A DNA stretch of 64,000 nucleotides, taken from assembly GCA_015061985.1 (NCBI GenBank), contig SUVN01000005.1, positions 1 through 64,000 on the forward strand, written 5' to 3'. Positions within the stretch are counted from its first letter, which is position 1, and each line of letters begins with the position of its first letter. A program made the position numbers and the translations under genes. This DNA is from Akkermansiaceae bacterium. Lineage in GTDB: Bacteria; Verrucomicrobiota; Verrucomicrobiia; Verrucomicrobiales; Akkermansiaceae. The notes beneath the pieces were generated by a model. That model had not been told where the DNA came from. It was given only the letters and a program-made list of their open reading frames with translations, and searched no databases. Positions 25,633 to 33,987 of the stretch are shown one piece after another.

Positions 25633-26961
25633 TTAACCATCGTATCCCTGTACTTTGTAGCAACGTCTCAACAGAAGCCGACGCGGCTTTGCCGGGTTCT
25701 GTGGGGTGAACCAGACCTCGAATGCAGCGCCGAAATACTGATGGCTTTTATCCTTGCAGATGACGAAAAGGGGAGTACCCTGCGGGAAGACGTTATCCAG
25801 GCTGTTATGGAAAGCGCTGTTTTGCCAGATGGGAACGGAGCCGGGGAAATCGTGTCGGAATTGTTCTTCCGGATTGTCAGAGAATCTGGCCGGGCAGTTG
25901 AGCAATCTGATGGTGCGGCCGCTGTCCAGTCGCTTGATGAAGAGCAGAATCGTGCCGGCTTCGCCCGGATTGGCATAGACCTCTGCCTGATAGGCACCGT
26001 CCTGCCCGGGAGGCTCAGCGAGTTTTAAATCCGGGGCACTTCCGCTATAGGATTGTTTGCCGGTGACCATGCGGCTGATGGTATTCCGATTGGGCTCTCT
26101 GACCAACGGCTCCATGCGCTCATCCAAATCGGCAATAGCCGCATTAATGGCTCGGAGGGCAGTCTCCTGGTGTTTTGCTCCTCTCCATGCCATCAGCAGG
26201 TAATGGTTTAATCCTAAATCAAGGGCAAAATCCGGTATGTTGTCCTTAATTTCCGGGAAGTTATCACCGGGTTTGATGGTGACGTAGCCAACCGGCAGCG
26301 GATCTCCTTTCACCAGACGGCGGAATCCTGCATGCACCAGACCGGGTATGCCGCCGGTGCTGGGCGGTATCATGACAACGTGTCCCGGTTTGGAGTAGAA
26401 AGCATCGTTTGTTCCTTTGTCGGCCCATCGGGCAGATGCTTCCAGATAATCGCGGAAGATATCGGCATGCTCTCTCTCCAGCAGAACCAGATTCGGAGCC
26501 CGTTCAATTGTTTTGATTTGTTGTTCCTCCGTATCAATGGGGATGATGAGGGAAGTCGGCCCCAGCAGGGCATCAGCAGCCGGGTGCAGTATATCCGTTT
26601 TCTGGATGGGTTCGCTTTTCTGAAATGTTTCCGTTGGAGATACGTCAGCCAGAATGGCCACAAATACATATAGTATTCCGGCGAGTCCCCAGATGCTCAG
26701 CCACGAGGCGAAGCGCCAGAATGCCCGGGTGTTGCTCAGGCGGAATATCTGGATACTTGTAGCGGAAATCATCAGAATTGCAGAAACACAAATGGACACC
26801 ATCAGGCAGATGCCTGCATAGTGACACACTTGTTCTGCATACCATGGGGGCGATACTTCCGGAAAGAGAATGGGTAGGGTGCTCAGGACGGCCATCGCGG
26901 CACAGATGATGTGCAGCTCCGTGGGCGAGAGAATCAGACGCTTGACGGTGTAGAAATTCAT
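25633..26961 (-). CDS. membrane protein of unknown function (envelope cluster)
   Basis: The 442-residue protein has three membrane helices near the N-terminus (about 16-35, 46-68, 85-107). A large soluble C-terminal region (about 115-442) contains mixed strands and helices. No catalytic motif was recognised. The start overlaps the stop of the ankyrin-type gene (ATGA at 26958-26961), so the two are translationally coupled. It is the last of three leftward genes encoding likely envelope proteins, and may anchor the other two; this is inference. Confidence 0.7.
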   Translation of the reverse strand: MNFYTVKRLILSPTELHIICAAMAVLSTLPILFPEVSPPWYAEQVCHYAGICLMVSICVSAILMISATSIQIFRLSNTRAFWRFASWLSIWGLAGILYVFVAILADVSPTETFQKSEPIQKTDILHPAADALLGPTSLIIPIDTEEQQIKTIERAPNLVLLEREHADIFRDYLEASARWADKGTNDAFYSKPGHVVMIPPSTGGIPGLVHAGFRRLVKGDPLPVGYVTIKPGDNFPEIKDNIPDFALDLGLNHYLLMAWRGAKHQETALRAINAAIADLDERMEPLVREPNRNTISRMVTGKQSYSGSAPDLKLAEPPGQDGAYQAEVYANPGEAGTILLFIKRLDSGRTIRLLNCPARFSDNPEEQFRHDFPGSVPIWQNSAFHNSLDNVFPQGTPLFVICKDKSHQYFGAAFEVWFTPQNPAKPRRLLLRRCYKVQGYDG

Positions 26962-28223
26962 GACTGCTGCTGAGCTCTCAGCAATTGGGGGTGCTCCAGC
27001 AGGTACCGGAGCAACACGACGGATGGACTACTCTCTCTGATTTCGTTGTATGCGGTGGAAATGGCAGGCATGGCCGCAGGGGAGAGCGGCAAGCGTTTGT
27101 CTTCGTGCAGGGTTTGCATGAGTTCTGCGCGGAGGGGCATTCCGTGCTGTTTGCAACACTTGATTGCCTGTTGCAGCATTTCTGCCGTGATGATATCCGG
27201 TTCACAGTATCTCAGCGCGGCATCTGTCAAAAGGGTGTCCCGGATAGTGCTCAGCTCTTCCGGCAGATTAGTGGTTTGGATATCAAGCTCATCCGGCGGC
27301 GTTAGTCCCATCAGTTTTATTTGAATCCGCAGTGCTGCCTGCGCCAGATTCGGATCGTGCGCTGCGGCACATTTGCGAACATCGCTCATGGCGCGGACTC
27401 CCTCTTGCGCCGTGAGCATATCCAACAGCTGAATCATCGGGCCTGCGGCATCGCAGTCAATCATGTCGTCCTTACTGGTGGGGAGCATACTGTGGAGCTT
27501 CTGGAGCGCCAGTCGCAGATTGCCGGGATTTACCGGCCAGTTGAGTCTGTGAAGCTCCCTCAGCAGAAGCCCCGGCATCTCTTCCAGAAAGTGCTCGCCG
27601 TGTTCCCAGTAATTCAGTCCGTTTATGTAGCCGTATGTCTTTTCCGGTTCCGCAACCCTCATGAAGTCAAGGCAATCACCCAAAGCCCCGTCAGGGATGC
27701 GGCGGAGTGAATCCTGTGCCATGAAGTGGCGGAAGAGGTTCTCTGCTCGTTGATAGGCCGGCTTGCAATATCGTCGCAGCATGTATGCTTTGCTGCCGGG
27801 ATTGATGGCATGCCTCTGCTGGGCGCTTCTCAGGCGCATGTAGCGCAGGAGCGCTGAGGTGTCGTAGGGAATACGCAGCGTGAGCTCCCGGGGCAGGCGG
27901 CATTCTTTTTCCAAATCCTGCATCAGTTCCGGCATACCATTGATATAGAACATGGCATTGCAGCCGCTGTTGTTTTCTGTCAGCGGATTGGCTCCGGAAT
28001 TGAGGAGCAGGGTGATGATGGGCTGCAGATGCCTGCGTTGTTCGGCTGTCATGGTGGAGGCCAGCCGGCAGAGCCGAATCAGCAGAGTGTCGCCATTGGC
28101 ATCTGCCTCCTGAGACAGGAGTGGTGTGATGATTTCAATGGGGGCTCTTGCAGACACCCCTTGTGCTCCATTTGCAAAGCAGACGGATCCCAGGGTCAAC
28201 AAAGCCATGGTGCACACTCTCAT
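26958..28223 (-). CDS. exported ankyrin-like protein
   Basis: A signal peptide (MRVCTMALLTLGSVCFANGAQG) is followed by ankyrin-like helices (about 35-110): DANGDTLLIRLCRLA, IITLLLNSGANPLTENNSGC. A helical C-terminal region is without recognisable motifs. The total is 421 residues. Ankyrin repeats bind proteins, and the partner is unknown. It lies 36 bases after a related ankyrin lipoprotein gene and has its own promoter overlapping that gene's 3' end. Its stop overlaps the next start. Confidence 0.75.
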   Translation of the reverse strand: MRVCTMALLTLGSVCFANGAQGVSARAPIEIITPLLSQEADANGDTLLIRLCRLASTMTAEQRRHLQPIITLLLNSGANPLTENNSGCNAMFYINGMPELMQDLEKECRLPRELTLRIPYDTSALLRYMRLRSAQQRHAINPGSKAYMLRRYCKPAYQRAENLFRHFMAQDSLRRIPDGALGDCLDFMRVAEPEKTYGYINGLNYWEHGEHFLEEMPGLLLRELHRLNWPVNPGNLRLALQKLHSMLPTSKDDMIDCDAAGPMIQLLDMLTAQEGVRAMSDVRKCAAAHDPNLAQAALRIQIKLMGLTPPDELDIQTTNLPEELSTIRDTLLTDAALRYCEPDIITAEMLQQAIKCCKQHGMPLRAELMQTLHEDKRLPLSPAAMPAISTAYNEIRESSPSVVLLRYLLEHPQLLRAQQQS

Positions 28224-28234
28224 GTCCTCTTTCC

Positions 28235-28263
28235 ACTCTAATGAAAATCCGGCGCGCTGTCAA
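28235..28263 (-). promoter_or_regulatory. promoter of the exported ankyrin-like gene
   Basis: On the minus strand: TTGACA, a 17-base spacer, TAGAGT. The ATG at 28223 is 11 bases after the -10, giving a very short leader. The -35 overlaps the stop codon of the upstream lipoprotein gene. Confidence 0.5.
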
Positions 28264-30155
28264 TCTGTATTTTCCTTTTCCTGCTCAGATGGGGGCAGAA
28301 AAGCGCTGCGGTGTTGCAGGATGAACCTGGCGGTGGCGCATTCCAGCTCGAATTTCCACACATGGCTGTCAGCGGTGATGGTATCCAGCGCTTCTGCCTG
28401 ATGGAGTGAGGCAGCGATGTCCCGATAGGCTTTTGCCGCACGCAGAGCGCCGACTTCCTCCATGGCGGCAAATACTTCTTCCCGCTTTGCTTCTTCCATG
28501 TTACCGAACCAGATATCTTCCTGCGAGGTGAGCAGTACGGCTTTCTGCAGCGGTGGTGAATCTGCCGTTCGTCCGTGTTTTGCCAGCCAGTCGCGCACGG
28601 CATAGCATTTGGCCGCAGGTAATCCGGCCTGCAATAACCGAGCCTGGAGAGCCCCGGCCTGCATCGCCGGGCGAGCATCTTGTTCATATCGGGCGATATC
28701 CGCCTCCGCATCGGGGCAGCGCCCCAACAGCTCCAGCATCGCGGCAGCCATATCCTGCTGATTTTCTTTCTCCATGGTTTCTGCGGCCGTGCAGATAACA
28801 TCTCGCGGCAACACCAGAGCCGGTGTTTCGGTTAACACCTCCAGAGTGGCAAGCGCGTGCGGATGCTGATCTTTCCATACCAGCGCATCACTCCACAGCG
28901 ACAGCCCGGCCAGTAGTTGCGCGGTGCGCGCGGCATCAATCTGAGCCATCATGCTGATACCGGCACTGAGGGCATCCGCATACAGAGGATGCTGCCGCAT
29001 GGCGCTGTCCGGGGTTAAAATGCGGGCGATGGTGTCATAATGTTCTGCCGTGTCGGGGGAAATTCCCTGAAGCCGGAGAGCATGTTCCATCAGATGCGCT
29101 CGGCATATCTCTCTGGGCAATTCATCCGTGGCAGCCCAGTTGATGGGAGGGGGCTGCAAGTCAAAGCCTTTCTCGCGAAGCATGCGGAGTAAGCCCGGCT
29201 TTGTCAGCAGAAAATCCATGGGAGAGAAGCCGGGGTATTCCGGGTCGTTCTCCGCTTTCAGATTGATGTCTGCCCCCCGCTGCAGCAGCAACTCTGCCAG
29301 CGGGAGTGCGGACATCCCGTCATCCTGTTGAAAACTCACCCCAGTCATCAGAGCGAACAGCGGGGAGACTCCGTTGATATCCTGCATATTGGCGGGAATG
29401 CCCTTTTGCAACAGTAGTTCCGCGCAATCCGTGTACTTCTTTTCGCCCGTGTTATTCCCGGCAACACTGTGCAGCAACAGCATATCCCCGGGAGTAAGTT
29501 TCCCCTCTCTCCGTTTGAACAGTTCTTCCAGGGCTTGTTTCCAGCCGTTTTCAGCTGCTGTTTTTCCGATGGAAAGGGCTACATCTGCCTCCGGCACCCG
29601 GATGTCGTCGAGGTTCTCTGCCCGTTGCAGCAGCGCCAGATAGACGCTCTCATAGCTGCAGAGCTGCCCCTCTCGCTGCATATTGACCCTGGCTCCGGCC
29701 TGCAGTAGATGCTGAGTCAGAGCCAGTACTTCGCTCTCCGGGCAATCCGTCTCCATGGCCACCGCCAGCACCAGCGGCGTGGCACCGGGCTCTGCCAGCC
29801 CGCAGAATCCCTCACTTTTCAGCGTTGCATGAGGGGATGCCCCATCCAGCAGCAGGCAGCGAGCCAGTTCGGCATGCTTATACAGACAGGCCAGATGCAG
29901 CATGGTCAAGCCGCTTTGCTCTGTGGCAAAACGGGCATCTGCCGTTTTCGCAAAATGTTGCAGCAATTCGTCAATCTCTTCGGCTTCTTCCTGGCTCATG
30001 TCTCCGTTGTGCAGAGAACGCATCATCTCTTCCTGCATCAGGGAAAATTCATCGCTGGCTTTCCGGGTTGCCTGCCCGACAGCGCGGCGTTCACAGCCGG
30101 ATTGCAGCAGGAGTATGGCCAGCAGAGGAAGTATGCCAATAGTCGATATCCGCAT
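28260..30155 (-). CDS. ankyrin-repeat lipoprotein
   Basis: The N-terminus MRISTIGILPLLAILLLQSGCERR is a lipoprotein signal with lipobox LQSGC. Ankyrin-type repeats follow over about residues 65-300: GLTMLHLACLYKHAELARCLLLDGASP, ATPLVLAVAMET, GVSPLFALMTG and LLLQRGADINLK. A helical C-terminal half (about 320-631) has no known motif. The 631-residue protein should sit on the periplasmic side, probably in the outer membrane. The promoter predicts a leaderless ATG at 30155; a GTG six bases earlier would be untranscribed. It is divergent from the phage-tail-like gene. Confidence 0.82.
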   Translation of the reverse strand: MRISTIGILPLLAILLLQSGCERRAVGQATRKASDEFSLMQEEMMRSLHNGDMSQEEAEEIDELLQHFAKTADARFATEQSGLTMLHLACLYKHAELARCLLLDGASPHATLKSEGFCGLAEPGATPLVLAVAMETDCPESEVLALTQHLLQAGARVNMQREGQLCSYESVYLALLQRAENLDDIRVPEADVALSIGKTAAENGWKQALEELFKRREGKLTPGDMLLLHSVAGNNTGEKKYTDCAELLLQKGIPANMQDINGVSPLFALMTGVSFQQDDGMSALPLAELLLQRGADINLKAENDPEYPGFSPMDFLLTKPGLLRMLREKGFDLQPPPINWAATDELPREICRAHLMEHALRLQGISPDTAEHYDTIARILTPDSAMRQHPLYADALSAGISMMAQIDAARTAQLLAGLSLWSDALVWKDQHPHALATLEVLTETPALVLPRDVICTAAETMEKENQQDMAAAMLELLGRCPDAEADIARYEQDARPAMQAGALQARLLQAGLPAAKCYAVRDWLAKHGRTADSPPLQKAVLLTSQEDIWFGNMEEAKREEVFAAMEEVGALRAAKAYRDIAASLHQAEALDTITADSHVWKFELECATARFILQHRSAFLPPSEQEKENTD

Positions 30156-30161
30156 GGGCAC

Positions 30162-30189
30162 ATTGTACCATACCGCTTGTTCTCAGCAA
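30162..30189 (-). promoter_or_regulatory. ankyrin lipoprotein promoter, predicted leaderless
   Basis: On the minus strand, GCTTGCTG holds the -35 (TTGCTG), with a 16-base spacer and -10 TACAAT. Six bases later comes the ATG at 30155. The alternative GTG at 30161 would lie upstream of +1. Confidence 0.6.
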
Positions 30190-30243
30190 GCTAATTTTTT
30201 GTCTGTGAGGGGGGGGCATGAAGTGAACAACCGTGCTACACTA

Positions 30244-30273
30244 TTGCATTCAGGGGTGATTCTGTGGTAGAGC
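30244..30273 (+). promoter_or_regulatory. promoter of the phage-tail-like gene
   Basis: TTGCAT, an 18-base spacer, TAGAGC. The ATG at 30282 is 8 bases after the -10, in keeping with the leaderless pattern. It is divergent from the lipoprotein promoter. Confidence 0.45.
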
Positions 30274-30281
30274 TGTGACCT

Positions 30282-32783
30282 ATGCAGGAAATTCCATATA
30301 TTTTGGGCCTCACCGCCGGGGAGCTCTCCCCGTGGCTGAGTTCTCGTTTTGATTTGCAGGCTTATCTTCGCGGCGCAGCCAGAATGAGCAATGTGCTTAC
30401 GCTGCCGTATGGCGGGGTTCTTCGCCGCCGGGGAACGGAGTATGTGCACCGGGCGGCAGCCGCAGGCAGTACCGCAGTTAAATTGTTTCCGTTCCGCTAT
30501 TCGGAATCGGACGTGCTGATGCTGGAGTTCTTTTCCGGCGGAATGCGGGTGTACAAGGATGGGGAACTATTGAAATACAATGGGGAACCCTATGTGCTGA
30601 CAACTCCCTGGATTGCGCCCTCTGTGGTGAAAGGACTCCGCTTCACGCAGATAAATGACGTGGTGTATGTCACGTCCGTCATGCACCCGCCCATGATGCT
30701 GGTGCGGGATTATGATACGCACTGGTATTGCCGGGAGGTGAAGTTTGCTCCCTATCCTCGGGAAACCTATTCTCCGCAGAATGATGTGCTGCATGTGGAA
30801 ATGGAGGCGAATGATACCTACGCCACGCTGACGCTGGATGCGGGCAGCTCCGCCACATTCCTGGCTTCCATGGTCGGGACGGAACATCTGATGGCTGATG
30901 CGGATATTCCCACAATGACTCTCTTCCAGGGGGAGGCGTTTGACCGCCAGAATCTGGCGAACTTTGCAGAGTTCTATAAATACACCGTGCCTGTCGGTAC
31001 GGGCGGATACGTCAAGAATGAGGCTTCCAATATGTACCGTTATTATACGTGTATCCGCGAATTCAATGCCACACACTTCAATGGAAGTACCGACCCGGAT
31101 GATTACCCGAACTTTTTCCTCCCCGGCTTCATGTGGCTCAATGCTGACGGAAAACCCTACGAGGTGTGTGCCGACTGGGAAATACGCACGAATGGTGAGT
31201 GGAATGCCACCTGGGAATTGTGGCGCAGCTATGATACCCCGGAGCAGGGGAGCGATTACGGCCTCTGGAACTGGACGCGTGTGAAAACATTTTCGCAGAG
31301 CGATTTTTCAGAGAGACAGAACTGGGCCTTGACCGGCTCGGAACCCTATCCCTGTCGGATGGTGCTGGTCTGTCGCGGTTCTCGGGCGCTTTCCATTGAC
31401 CCCATGCTTTATTTCCGCTCCATGGGCGGTACGCGGGAGTACCATTTCAAAATCATTTCTGTGACGAATGCCCGCAAGGCCAGAGCGGAAGTGGTCGGCA
31501 AGTACCTTTCCGGCAACAAGAGCTTTTCCACTCGCAGTTGGAGTTTCGGGGCATTCGGCGGCTTGATGTATTTCCCACGCTTTTCAGCATTTTACCAGGG
31601 GCGGCTCTGGTTCAGCGGCATACCGGGGATGCCAACCACGCTGCTGGGGAGTTGTGTCGATGATTTCACGAACTTTCGGATGGGTTCCAACGATGATGAT
31701 GCGCTGCATCTGACGCTGGCTTCTGACAACCAGAGCGAGATATGCTGGATTTGTGCAGCGCGGGAGCTGCTGCTGGGAACAACGGATGGTGAATGGGTGC
31801 TCTCATCGTCATCCGGTGCATCGCTCACGGCAACTACCGTGGGCTTTCATCGGCAGTCATCCGTGGGGAGTGCGGCGTTGCCTGCGCAGGCGGTCGAAAA
31901 CACGGTGCTGTTCATCCAGCGCGGGGGAAAACGCCTGCGAGAGATTTCCTACAAACTGGAGTCAGACGGATTTACCGCTACGGATTCCAGTATTCTGGCA
32001 GAGCATCTTCTGCGTGCCGGGGTGCAGGAATGGTGTGTGCAGCGCGGGAGTAATTTCTATGTCTGGGTGCTGATGCAGGATGGCAGCGTGGCGGTGCTGA
32101 CGCTCAACCCGGAGCAGAATGTGACCGCCTGGCAGCGTATGGAGTTCACGGGGCGGCGTGTGGTACAGCTGGCAACGCTTCCCGGTGCCTCCGGCAATGA
32201 GGATGAGGTGTGGCTGGTATTGCATAACCCCGTCAGCAATCACCTTTCATTGGAGCGCATCAGGGAGACTTCTGCCTACCTGGATGGCTTCAAATCCGTC
32301 ACGGTTCAGTCTGCCGGTAAGCTGACGGGCTTGGAACACCTGGCCGGGTTGCAGGTGAAATTCGCCCCGTCAGGAGGCACTGCTGAGGCATTCCGTGACG
32401 GTACCGTGTCGGCAGACGGCAGCTTATCGGTAGCCGGGGCGGCTGTGGGTGCGGTCTATGAAGTGGGCAGAGTCTATACATCTGAGCTGCAGACGATGCC
32501 GATGGAAAGTCAGAACAGTTTCAACACCGTTCGCCAGCTGAGCAGGGTGCGCCTGCGCTTGCTGGAGAGTGACCTGAACTTCAGCTACAAGTCAAGCGGC
32601 TCGGAGCGCTGGGAGTCGTATTCTGCCTCCATCGGCAGGCTGTCAGTGCCGTTCACCGGTTCTGTGCGCTTGACTCAGATGCCGAGCGCAGACGTAGGGC
32701 AGGGCTTCTCGCTGCAATATTCCGGTCTCAGGGCATTCTGCGTGCTTGCCATGACGATAGAGGTTGATTACCACGGCAGATAA
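30282..32783 (+). CDS. orphan phage tail/structural-like protein
   Basis: The 833-residue protein opens with FTAGE-like LTAGELSPWLSSRFDL, then MSNVLTLPYGGVLRRRGTEYV and VKLFPFRYSESDVLMLEF. This follows the N-terminal plan of podophage-type tail proteins: 'GGExSPxLxxRxDL', a PxGGxxRRPGTxYV-type motif and an IPFxFS segment. The rest is beta-rich, with repeated short strands and a region near residue 420 (FSAFYQGRLWFSG) also usual in that family. No signal peptide is present. No capsid, terminase, integrase or lysis gene lies nearby, so it is an orphan. A phage relic or a domesticated structural protein are both possible. Confidence 0.65.
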   Translation: MQEIPYILGLTAGELSPWLSSRFDLQAYLRGAARMSNVLTLPYGGVLRRRGTEYVHRAAAAGSTAVKLFPFRYSESDVLMLEFFSGGMRVYKDGELLKYNGEPYVLTTPWIAPSVVKGLRFTQINDVVYVTSVMHPPMMLVRDYDTHWYCREVKFAPYPRETYSPQNDVLHVEMEANDTYATLTLDAGSSATFLASMVGTEHLMADADIPTMTLFQGEAFDRQNLANFAEFYKYTVPVGTGGYVKNEASNMYRYYTCIREFNATHFNGSTDPDDYPNFFLPGFMWLNADGKPYEVCADWEIRTNGEWNATWELWRSYDTPEQGSDYGLWNWTRVKTFSQSDFSERQNWALTGSEPYPCRMVLVCRGSRALSIDPMLYFRSMGGTREYHFKIISVTNARKARAEVVGKYLSGNKSFSTRSWSFGAFGGLMYFPRFSAFYQGRLWFSGIPGMPTTLLGSCVDDFTNFRMGSNDDDALHLTLASDNQSEICWICAARELLLGTTDGEWVLSSSSGASLTATTVGFHRQSSVGSAALPAQAVENTVLFIQRGGKRLREISYKLESDGFTATDSSILAEHLLRAGVQEWCVQRGSNFYVWVLMQDGSVAVLTLNPEQNVTAWQRMEFTGRRVVQLATLPGASGNEDEVWLVLHNPVSNHLSLERIRETSAYLDGFKSVTVQSAGKLTGLEHLAGLQVKFAPSGGTAEAFRDGTVSADGSLSVAGAAVGAVYEVGRVYTSELQTMPMESQNSFNTVRQLSRVRLRLLESDLNFSYKSSGSERWESYSASIGRLSVPFTGSVRLTQMPSADVGQGFSLQYSGLRAFCVLAMTIEVDYHGR

Positions 32784-32807
32784 TCCTGCGGTTTGCAGGC
32801 GGGGGAC

Positions 32808-33674
32808 TTACTGCACGCTGCGCAGAGCCAGTTCAAAAGCACGGATGGTGCTGGACGGGTTGGCCAATCCCTTGCCTGCAATGCCGAAGGCTGTCCCGTG
32901 GTCGGGGCTGACCCTCAATCGGGGCAGGCCAATGGTGGCGTTGACCGCATTGTCGAAATCCAGCAGCTTCAGGGGGATGAGAGCCTGGTCGTGGTAGGGG
33001 GCTACCACGGCATCGTAGAGTCCCTCTGCCGCATCACGGTATACGCAGTCCGGGACACAGGGTCCGTGGAATATGGCCGCTCCGGACTGCTGCAATTCTG
33101 CCACCGCCGGAGCAATGATGCGGGATTCCTCATCCCCGAATGCGCCGGATTCTCCGTTGTGGGGGTTCAACCCGGCCAGCGCGATGCGCGGTTCACTCAT
33201 CCCGGTGCGGCGTAGAAAATCTGCCAGCAGACGACCGACCCGCACCAGCTCAGCGCTCTGTAACATGCCCGGGACATCTTGCAACGCCACATGGGTGGTG
33301 GCCAGCGCCACGGTCAACCGCTTGCCCGTCAGACACATGGCAAAGTTCGTCACCCCCAGTCGGTCGGCAAAGAACTCCGTCTGGCCGGGATAGTGAAACC
33401 CCAGGCGGTGCAGTCCTTCTTTGCAGATGGGTGCCGTGACAACGGCATCGATGCTGCCGTCTCGCAGCGCTTCAGCCGCACATTCCAGATGTTCCAGCGC
33501 GGCGCGTGCCGTGTCTTCCGTCGGTTGACCGGGGGTGGCAGCTATCCGTTTCCCCATGGGGCGGTATTCCGCCTGCTGCGGGAGCCGGGAGAGTGCCGCC
33601 CGTATGACTTCCGGGCCGATTCCGGCCTGGTCTCCGAGCGTGTAACCAATGACGGGCTGCTGCAGTCGGCTCAT
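32808..33674 (-). CDS. pdxA: 4-hydroxythreonine-4-phosphate dehydrogenase
   Basis: PdxA oxidises 4-phosphohydroxy-L-threonine in pyridoxal-phosphate synthesis. Visible motifs are GDQAGIGPEVI, VVTAPICKEGL, LATTHVAL (metal His), AGLNPHNGESGAFG, VAPYHDQALIPLK (metal His) and VSPDHGTAFGIAG (metal His). At 288 residues it is about 40 shorter than the usual PdxA of about 330. The missing stretch falls after the N-terminal GPEVIRAAL helix, while metal and active-site motifs remain. It may act on a related substrate. The start overlaps the stop of a small membrane protein gene (ATGA). Confidence 0.88.
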   Translation of the reverse strand: MSRLQQPVIGYTLGDQAGIGPEVIRAALSRLPQQAEYRPMGKRIAATPGQPTEDTARAALEHLECAAEALRDGSIDAVVTAPICKEGLHRLGFHYPGQTEFFADRLGVTNFAMCLTGKRLTVALATTHVALQDVPGMLQSAELVRVGRLLADFLRRTGMSEPRIALAGLNPHNGESGAFGDEESRIIAPAVAELQQSGAAIFHGPCVPDCVYRDAAEGLYDAVVAPYHDQALIPLKLLDFDNAVNATIGLPRLRVSPDHGTAFGIAGKGLANPSSTIRAFELALRSVQ

Positions 33675-33871
33675 GCCTTGTTTTCCGGTTTGGCGGGTGT
33701 TTGTTTGGGCGGCAGCTGCGGGCGGTAGGAGCGTTCCGTGTTGATATATTGCTCATTTGTGTCTCGCTGCTCAAACTGCAGCTCTGCATTCACGGAAATA
33801 TGGTAGACGGCGGTCACAATCAAGGCGAGGATGACCGGTATTAGCAACAAACTGCCCAGACACGTCTTCAT
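33671..33871 (-). CDS. small single-pass membrane protein
   Basis: The 66 residues carry one membrane helix (about 5-25, GSLLLIPVILALIVTAVYHI). A polar, Pro/Lys-rich tail ends PKQTPAKPENKA. No family is recognised. It is translationally coupled to pdxA through an ATGA overlap and preceded by an excellent leaderless promoter, which supports it as a real gene. The tail could lie on either side of the membrane. Confidence 0.7.
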   Translation of the reverse strand: MKTCLGSLLLIPVILALIVTAVYHISVNAELQFEQRDTNEQYINTERSYRPQLPPKQTPAKPENKA

Positions 33872-33877
33872 GCCCCT

Positions 33878-33906
33878 ATTCTAGCGTGCCTTTCCCGTTA
33901 AATCAA
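33878..33906 (-). promoter_or_regulatory. small membrane protein-pdxA promoter, predicted leaderless
   Basis: On the minus strand, GCTTGATT holds the -35 (TTGATT), with a 17-base spacer and -10 TAGAAT. Six bases follow before the ATG at 33871. This is the cleanest example of the pattern. Confidence 0.65.
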
Positions 33907-33948
33907 GCATCAATCCGCCAAAAAGCGGCTTGCATACGCAGAATGAGC

Positions 33949-33977
33949 GTGACAAAAGACATTCTTATGATTATATA
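33949..33977 (+). promoter_or_regulatory. menC-like gene promoter
   Basis: GTGACA, a 17-base spacer, TATATA. The ATG at 33986 is 8 bases later, so transcription would start about two bases before the ATG. The AGGAG at 33977-33981 would then not be in the mRNA. Confidence 0.5.
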
Positions 33978-33987
33978 GGAGCTATAT
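33973..33987 (+). promoter_or_regulatory. perfect hairpin at the menC-like start
   Basis: ATATAG, loop GAG, CTATAT: 6-bp arms that include an SD-like AGGAG and the first two bases of the ATG. It could be an RNA hairpin masking the start if a longer transcript exists, or simply an operator dyad at +1. Confidence 0.4.

Noticed and set aside
30282..32783. Prophage region
   Set aside because: Only one phage-like gene is present; the flanking genes are cellular, and there is no integrase, terminase, capsid or attachment repeat.
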